From the NCBI GenBank assembly GCA_016748015.1, contig JAAOMT010000570.1, positions 252,043 to 316,042 of the forward strand: DNA of 64,000 nt, written 5' to 3'. The notes beneath the pieces were generated by a model. The model was not told where the DNA came from, did no database searches, and saw nothing but the letters and a program-made list of their open reading frames with translations. Each line of letters opens with the position of its first letter. The first letter of the stretch is position 1. Below, in pieces: positions 59,998 to 64,000 of the stretch. The position numbers were made by a program, and so were the translations under genes. The stretch is from Geosiphon pyriformis. Lineage: Eukaryota; Glomeromycota; Glomeromycetes; Archaeosporales; Geosiphonaceae.

Positions 59998-60516
59998 AAA
60001 CAAGAAAAGAACATAATTTTGAACCATATAATATTACCAAATATAACAACAAATTTATCAGCAAAGTTATTGAAAAATTAGAGATAGCATTGGACAATAC
60101 ATTAATAATGGAAGAAATAGAAATAAGTGAATTAACACCAAACACATTTAGCAACTTGAAAACAAAATTTCCAATTAACTACTGTTATTATCAACTAAGA
60201 AAGCACTTGAACATACAAATATTATACTCAAAAGACTCAACTAGAGTGTTTGACAAAACAACTATCCAACTATTAGAACCTTTTATTGGAAAAACCAACA
60301 CTACATTCCATTCAAAAACAGTTTACAGAATTTTCAAAGCATTTGAAAACTGTCACAAACTATTGTTGGACCCAACTATGAACATAATAACAATGACTTA
60401 CCAACTCGCAATTTCAAAAATTACAACAACAAATTAATAACACAGTATTGAACCACTATAGTAACTTAGAATTTAATGAAGAAATTAACTTTGATTTTGA
60501 TGAAGCTCAATCTTGA
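59998..60516 (+). pseudogene. G5 ORF3, extra ORF after integrase
   Basis: Open from the gap to 60437, then shifted by one frame and running to the stop at 60514-60516 (NFDFDEAQS), immediately before the polypurine tract. Blocks FPINYCYYQLRKHLNIQILY, VFDKTTIQLLEPFIGK and FENCHKLLLDP match the G1 ORF3. No known domain, signal peptide or membrane helix seen. Confidence 0.75.
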
Positions 60517-60529
60517 AAGGAGAGGATAA
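60517..60529 (+). other. G5 polypurine tract
   Basis: AAGGAGAGGATAA directly before the 3' LTR. Confidence 0.8.
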
Positions 60530-61401
60530 TATTACAGTTTAAGAATTTAGCAAAAGAATCATAAAAATAATACAAACTATTCAATCATAATATAGCACAG
60601 TAATAATCTTAGAAAGGTAATAATTAACATAGTAGCAAACACCATCTCACAATAGTGGCAAGCACTAGTTCACAATAGCAGCCAACACCAACTGGTAATA
60701 GCAACAAACACCAGGTTTAAATATCAAAAAGAAAGTATTACAATGTGTTTTCTCATAGAACTATAAATATATATATATACAATAGCTTTAATATTGGAAA
60801 AAGACAATCAAGTAATAAAAATTATAACTTGTCAAGCAATAGATCTAATTTTATCCAACAAACTTCACTTTAAATTATACTTTCAAATTAAATATCCCAA
60901 GAAACCTTTAAATTAAAAAGAAATGAAAAAGAATATTTAAAACTGAATTATCACAACCCAAAGTATTAAGAAACTTACTTGTATTATTTATTGAATGAAA
61001 CCATCATTCATCAACTGAATCTCTTGGAAGAATAATCCTTGATCAAGATTATTCATGTTGTTACTAATTGATAAAAGCTTTATTGTAAGAATTAGGAAAA
61101 GCACTAAAGGCCATTAACATTCTGTGTTTTTAGATTAGAGAAACACATCAGGCAATTGCAAGGATAGCCTCAGAGAAGACTTCAGACAGTGGGTAGATTT
61201 CAGTTCAACCTCTGAGAAGGAGTACATAAACACACACAACAATCAGAAATTTAAGAATAACTTACATTGTGACATTAAAAAGAAAGCCTTTAGTATAACA
61301 GTGACATTATCACACAAATAGAATTGAGGAACTTACAAAAGATTGATTGCAATTAAAACAGAATATCAGCAATTAAATATAACAAGAAAAACTTCATAAC
61401 A
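60530..61401 (+). repeat. G5 3' LTR (family D)
   Basis: 872 bp. It starts TATTACAGTTTAAG (TG changed to TA), ends CATAACA and has the same four 23-bp units. Confidence 0.93.
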
Positions 61402-62068
61402 GCACCCTATAATGATCCTTTTTATCCCATGTTATTTTGTCCAAATCCGATCTGGCAACATGTACTGCATCTTTCCCAATTAGGATGGATCACCTAGCTG
61501 CTAAAAAATCTGCTTGAATATGCTCCTCAAACTCAATGATTGTCTTCTGCCACAGTCCCTCCAACTGCATTTTAATCAACTTAATTGTACCAAATTCAGA
61601 TAGCACAGCATGCACAGTCTCAGCAAATGTTCCAACTGGAATTTTCTTCAACACCACAGTCCAATCTGAGTGACCAGTTAATTTCTTGAGATCAGCATTT
61701 ACCAGGATCTTCACATCAGTAGCCAACTTGGTAGCTTTCATCAAACTTGATTCAGAAGTGAACATCGTCTAAATGATCCCAGAAAATTTTGAGGGGGTAG
61801 AGGCCCCCCCAAAACCATTGATTTTCAAAAACAATCTTTTGACCACAGCCAGTTTGTCCTAAGCAAATTTTCCAGAAATATTGACCAGATCAAAATCCAA
61901 AGCAAAAGACTTCCTTACAGACACATTAACCAAACTCTTGAGAGGGGGAAAAAGCACCTCAGACCTATCCAAGAGAATGTCATTATCATCATCATTGCCC
62001 AGAAAGTTGATTTTGCCCAAAGGCTTGCTTAAAGCCTGCTTGGTAACCAATCTTGGACTCTTTGGCAT
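61402..62068 (-). pseudogene. LINE-b ORF1, N-terminal half with RRM
   Basis: Starts at ATG 62068 (MPKSPRLVTKQ) right after an in-frame TAA. An RRM-like fold follows (WTVVLKKIPVGTFAETVHAV, then GTIKLIKMQLEGLWQKTIIE). Three in-frame stops. It continues at 51909 after G5. The RRM plus CCHC layout is typical of LINE ORF1 RNA-binding proteins. Confidence 0.82.
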
Positions 62069-62079
62069 TTAGTTAACAT

Positions 62080-63081
62080 TGTTATCAGAGGTTTTTGGTC
62101 TCTTTTTTTGAATGTTGTAAATGTCTGTTGGTTGCAAATTCATGTTTTTTAGAAGTAGTTGAACCTCCAATAACTGAATTTATCTTCAAATTATCTCCTA
62201 TAATTTGAACTGCTGGGCTTATAAGTAGAATGGCCAATTCCTTGCCAGTTACTTTATGTAGTTATGTTGTAGTAAATGTCAACTCTTTCCCAGAAATTGC
62301 TTATCTGGAAGCTCACTAAAAAAATGTGTAGTTACTTTGCTGTGAAAGTCAACTTTTCTACAGGAATCTTGTCTGTAGACTACCCTAATGATTGTAATAA
62401 GAAAATAAAAAAAATGTAAAAGAAATAGAATTCTGTCAAGAGAAACGTTTTCTATTCAGGTCTGGAATCACTAACAGTTTACTGAAATTGGTAGCTAATT
62501 AATTTCGAAATGTTAGTTGGGTTTTGGGGATTTTCCAAGTGCAATAATTAAAAAATTTGGTTTTTCAAATTATTTGATATTTATTTCTTTTTGAGTGTAT
62601 AGGAACAGTTCTAAGAGATAACTCTAAAGTAAGATATATTTTCTTGAAGAAAAAAGCTCTTCTTTTATACAACTTGTTGTAGTACTAGTCTATAAACTTG
62701 CACTTTTTTTCTTTGCTCAAATTTCGGCAAACTAAAGATACATTTTGATGGACTACAAGTTATTTCACTAAACTATTGATTAATTTGGGTGAACTATTCA
62801 TAATTTCAGCAAATTTCTATAAATTTCGGCGAATTTCTTATAAATTTTGGCGAATTTCTGTAAATTTCGGTGAACTTTTGAATATTACAAAGTTCAGAGT
62901 ATTGTGTAATTTGATCATCCTACTTTTTGTTATACTAATTGGATTATTTAATTGAATTGTGATATGTGATAATTGATTAAATAATAAATGATAATTTGAA
63001 ATAATATTAATATACTAATTAATTATAGGAATTATAAAAATAATTTCATGCTAATTAATAGCTAAAATTTTACTGGTAACA
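62080..63081 (-). repeat. G6 3' LTR (family C)
   Basis: 1002 bp, TGTTATCAGAGG to TGGTAACA in plus orientation, the reverse complement of the G4 LTR type. The TTCGGCGAA array is at about 62720-62880 and the TATA at 62663-62669. Confidence 0.92.
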
Positions 63082-63769
63082 TAATCTCCTTCTCAAGACT
63101 GAGCTTCATCAAAGTCCAAGCACTATCTGTGATATTGAGATAGTGATCCAAAATAATTGAAGTAATCTGGTCTGAAAATTGTTGAAATTTCAGTTTTGTG
63201 AGTTTGTCAATATATTGGACTTTTATTGGTTGCAGTATTGGATTTTGTAGAACATTTTCACAAGTATTAAACAAATCATAGAGTCTAGAAGCTGCTCTAA
63301 GTTTGTAGCAAATGTTTGTTGGTCCAGCTGCTGTTTTGAATTTATTGTGGATTTGTTTTTGTATAGTTTCAGAAGTGAGATTTGTTGTTTTAAGTTTCAG
63401 TTTTCGTTTATAAAGTGTTTTTCCAATGTGAAAGTATTTATAGATAGGGATGTGTTCATTGTTCTGTTCATTGAGAAGTAATAGAAGTTTTTGTTGCATT
63501 GTAGCATTTGGTGGAATGTCCATAGGGGCAATTAAAAAATTTTTTTTTAGTGCTTGTTTCAAAAGTTTTGGTAACCTATTTTCAGAGTGGCTTCTTGTTT
63601 TTCTTCTATAGAGGTGATAGTTCTGTGAATGATTTGCTACTGGGGCTGTGATTTTTTTCTGAATATAATTAATTTGACTTTCATTAATCATTATGGATAA
63701 GTCAGAAAGTGTTTTCAAGGCTAACATTAATTTTTGGGATATTTGTTGAATATTTCGGAGAATAATCAT
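63062..63769 (-). CDS. G6 ORF3, intact extra ORF of family C
   Basis: 235 codons with a true ATG and no stop: the best ORF3 in the window. Basic and Leu/Lys-rich. Residues 107-120 (IPIYKYFHIGKTLY), 140-175 and 180-210 (PIKVQYIDKLTKLKFQQFSD) are closely shared with G4 and weakly with G1/G5. Probably helical; no signal peptide, membrane segment or known motif. The end of the frame (SLEKEIMLPVKF) runs through the polypurine tract into the LTR. Function unknown. Confidence 0.75.
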   Translation of the reverse strand: MIILRNIQQISQKLMLALKTLSDLSIMINESQINYIQKKITAPVANHSQNYHLYRRKTRSHSENRLPKLLKQALKKNFLIAPMDIPPNATMQQKLLLLLNEQNNEHIPIYKYFHIGKTLYKRKLKLKTTNLTSETIQKQIHNKFKTAAGPTNICYKLRAASRLYDLFNTCENVLQNPILQPIKVQYIDKLTKLKFQQFSDQITSIILDHYLNITDSAWTLMKLSLEKEIMLPVKF

Positions 63770-64000
63770 GATAAAATTGACTAATTAGTAAAAAGAGAGA
63801 ATAAAGAAAAATATTTTTTTTTGGGTCTGGAGTTTTATTTGTTTTTGGGTTTTGGGTGTTTTGTAATTATTTATTATTTTTGTCTTTTGTGTGTTATTAA
63901 AGATTATTGTAAAATTATGTTGAATTAAGTGTTTAAGTTTGGTTGTTGTTCTATTATAATTATTGGTTTTAAATTTCGGGGAATATCTTCAAGATTAATT
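63770..64000 (-). other. G6 region between integrase and ORF3
   Basis: AT-rich spacer upstream of ORF3. No motif seen; the upstream pol lies outside the window. Confidence 0.4.

Larger units (their letters stand above)
51914..61401 (+). mobile_element. G5: Ty3/gypsy element with dUTPase, LTR family D
   Basis: LTRs of 875 and 872 bp. Internal order as in G1 and G4, with a 933-N gap from the integrase core to the start of ORF3. It lies in LINE-b ORF1. Flanking 4-mers ATGC (51910-51913) and GCAC (61402-61405) do not match, yet removing the element and 4 bp restores the ORF1 frame. Frameshifts lie near 53865, before the dUTPase, and in ORF3. Confidence 0.93.
35676..62079 (-). mobile_element. LINE-b, non-LTR retrotransposon copy, split by three LTR insertions
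   Basis: Nearly complete copy of the LINE-a family on the opposite strand: ORF1 (RRM, CCHC), ORF2 (endonuclease, RT, RNase H, zinc motif) and a poly(A) tail seen as the T-run 35676-35687. It is interrupted by G5, G4 and a solo LTR. At the G5 and G4 junctions, removing the insert plus 4 bp restores the frame. The 5' end lies under or beyond G6. Stops and lost catalytic Asp residues show it is dead. Confidence 0.9.
62080..64000 (-). mobile_element. G6: LTR element of family C, 3' end only
   Basis: The 3' LTR (62080-63081) and ORF3 are visible; integrase and the rest lie beyond the window. It is inserted 11 bp upstream of the LINE-b ORF1 start. The left flank 4-mer is ACAT; the other copy is out of view. 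Confidence 0.9.

Noticed and set aside
58863-60154. Long open frames spanning 59065-59997
   Set aside because: They consist mostly of N; only the flanking integrase and ORF3 pieces are real.

Overview
This window is a pile of nested retrotransposons with no recognisable host gene, tRNA, rRNA or CRISPR array. The composition is strongly AT-rich. There are two decayed copies of one LINE family, five full or nearly full Ty3/gypsy-type LTR elements plus the end of a sixth, and three solo LTRs. The LINE encodes an RRM/zinc-knuckle ORF1 and an EN-RT-RNase H ORF2. This mix suggests a large, repeat-rich fungal genome. My best guess is an arbuscular mycorrhizal fungus (Glomeromycotina), but that is inference from TE style and composition. 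Two runs of N (48201-48220 and 59065-59997) are assembly gaps.

Layout. LINE-a (+ strand) occupies 1-2111 and 12266-14092 and is split by G1 (2112-12265, - strand, LTR family A). An AT-saturated island follows (14093-16150, resuming at 34751-35675). It carries an AT-converted solo LTR (14877-15550) and is interrupted by G3 (16151-34746, - strand, LTR family B, TSD ATAT). G3 itself contains G2 (16797-26753, - strand, family A-like, TSD ACAT) and a family-A solo LTR (27516-28415, TSD TCAT). LINE-b (- strand) runs from 62079 down to 35676. It is interrupted by G5 (51914-61401, + strand, family D), G4 (39912-49622, + strand, family C) and a solo LTR (38329-39174, TSD GTGC). G6 (62080 to beyond the window, - strand, family C) sits just upstream of the LINE-b ORF1. 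Removing G1, G4 or G5 together with one 4-bp target copy restores the LINE reading frame exactly, which supports the boundaries.

The dUTPase-bearing elements (G1, G2, G4, G5) share one order: LTR, PBS, gag (methionine-free N-terminal domain, capsid-like domain, CCHC knuckle), aspartic protease, a Cys-rich region, dUTPase, RT, RNase H, integrase, an extra ORF (called ORF3 here), PPT, LTR. G6 shows only its LTR and ORF3. G3 is a different lineage without dUTPase. All coding regions carry stops or frameshifts, so these are mostly relics. The excess of G:C to A:T changes, including Trp codons turned into stops, suggests methylation-linked or RIP-like decay.

The points that look new or under-described are: the conserved ORF3 after integrase; gag starts with no AUG but a conserved AAAAGTGG; a YLDN/YLNN polymerase motif shared by four copies; and tandem-repeat arrays directly upstream of a TATA box in all four LTR families, whose repeat sequences mostly differ.
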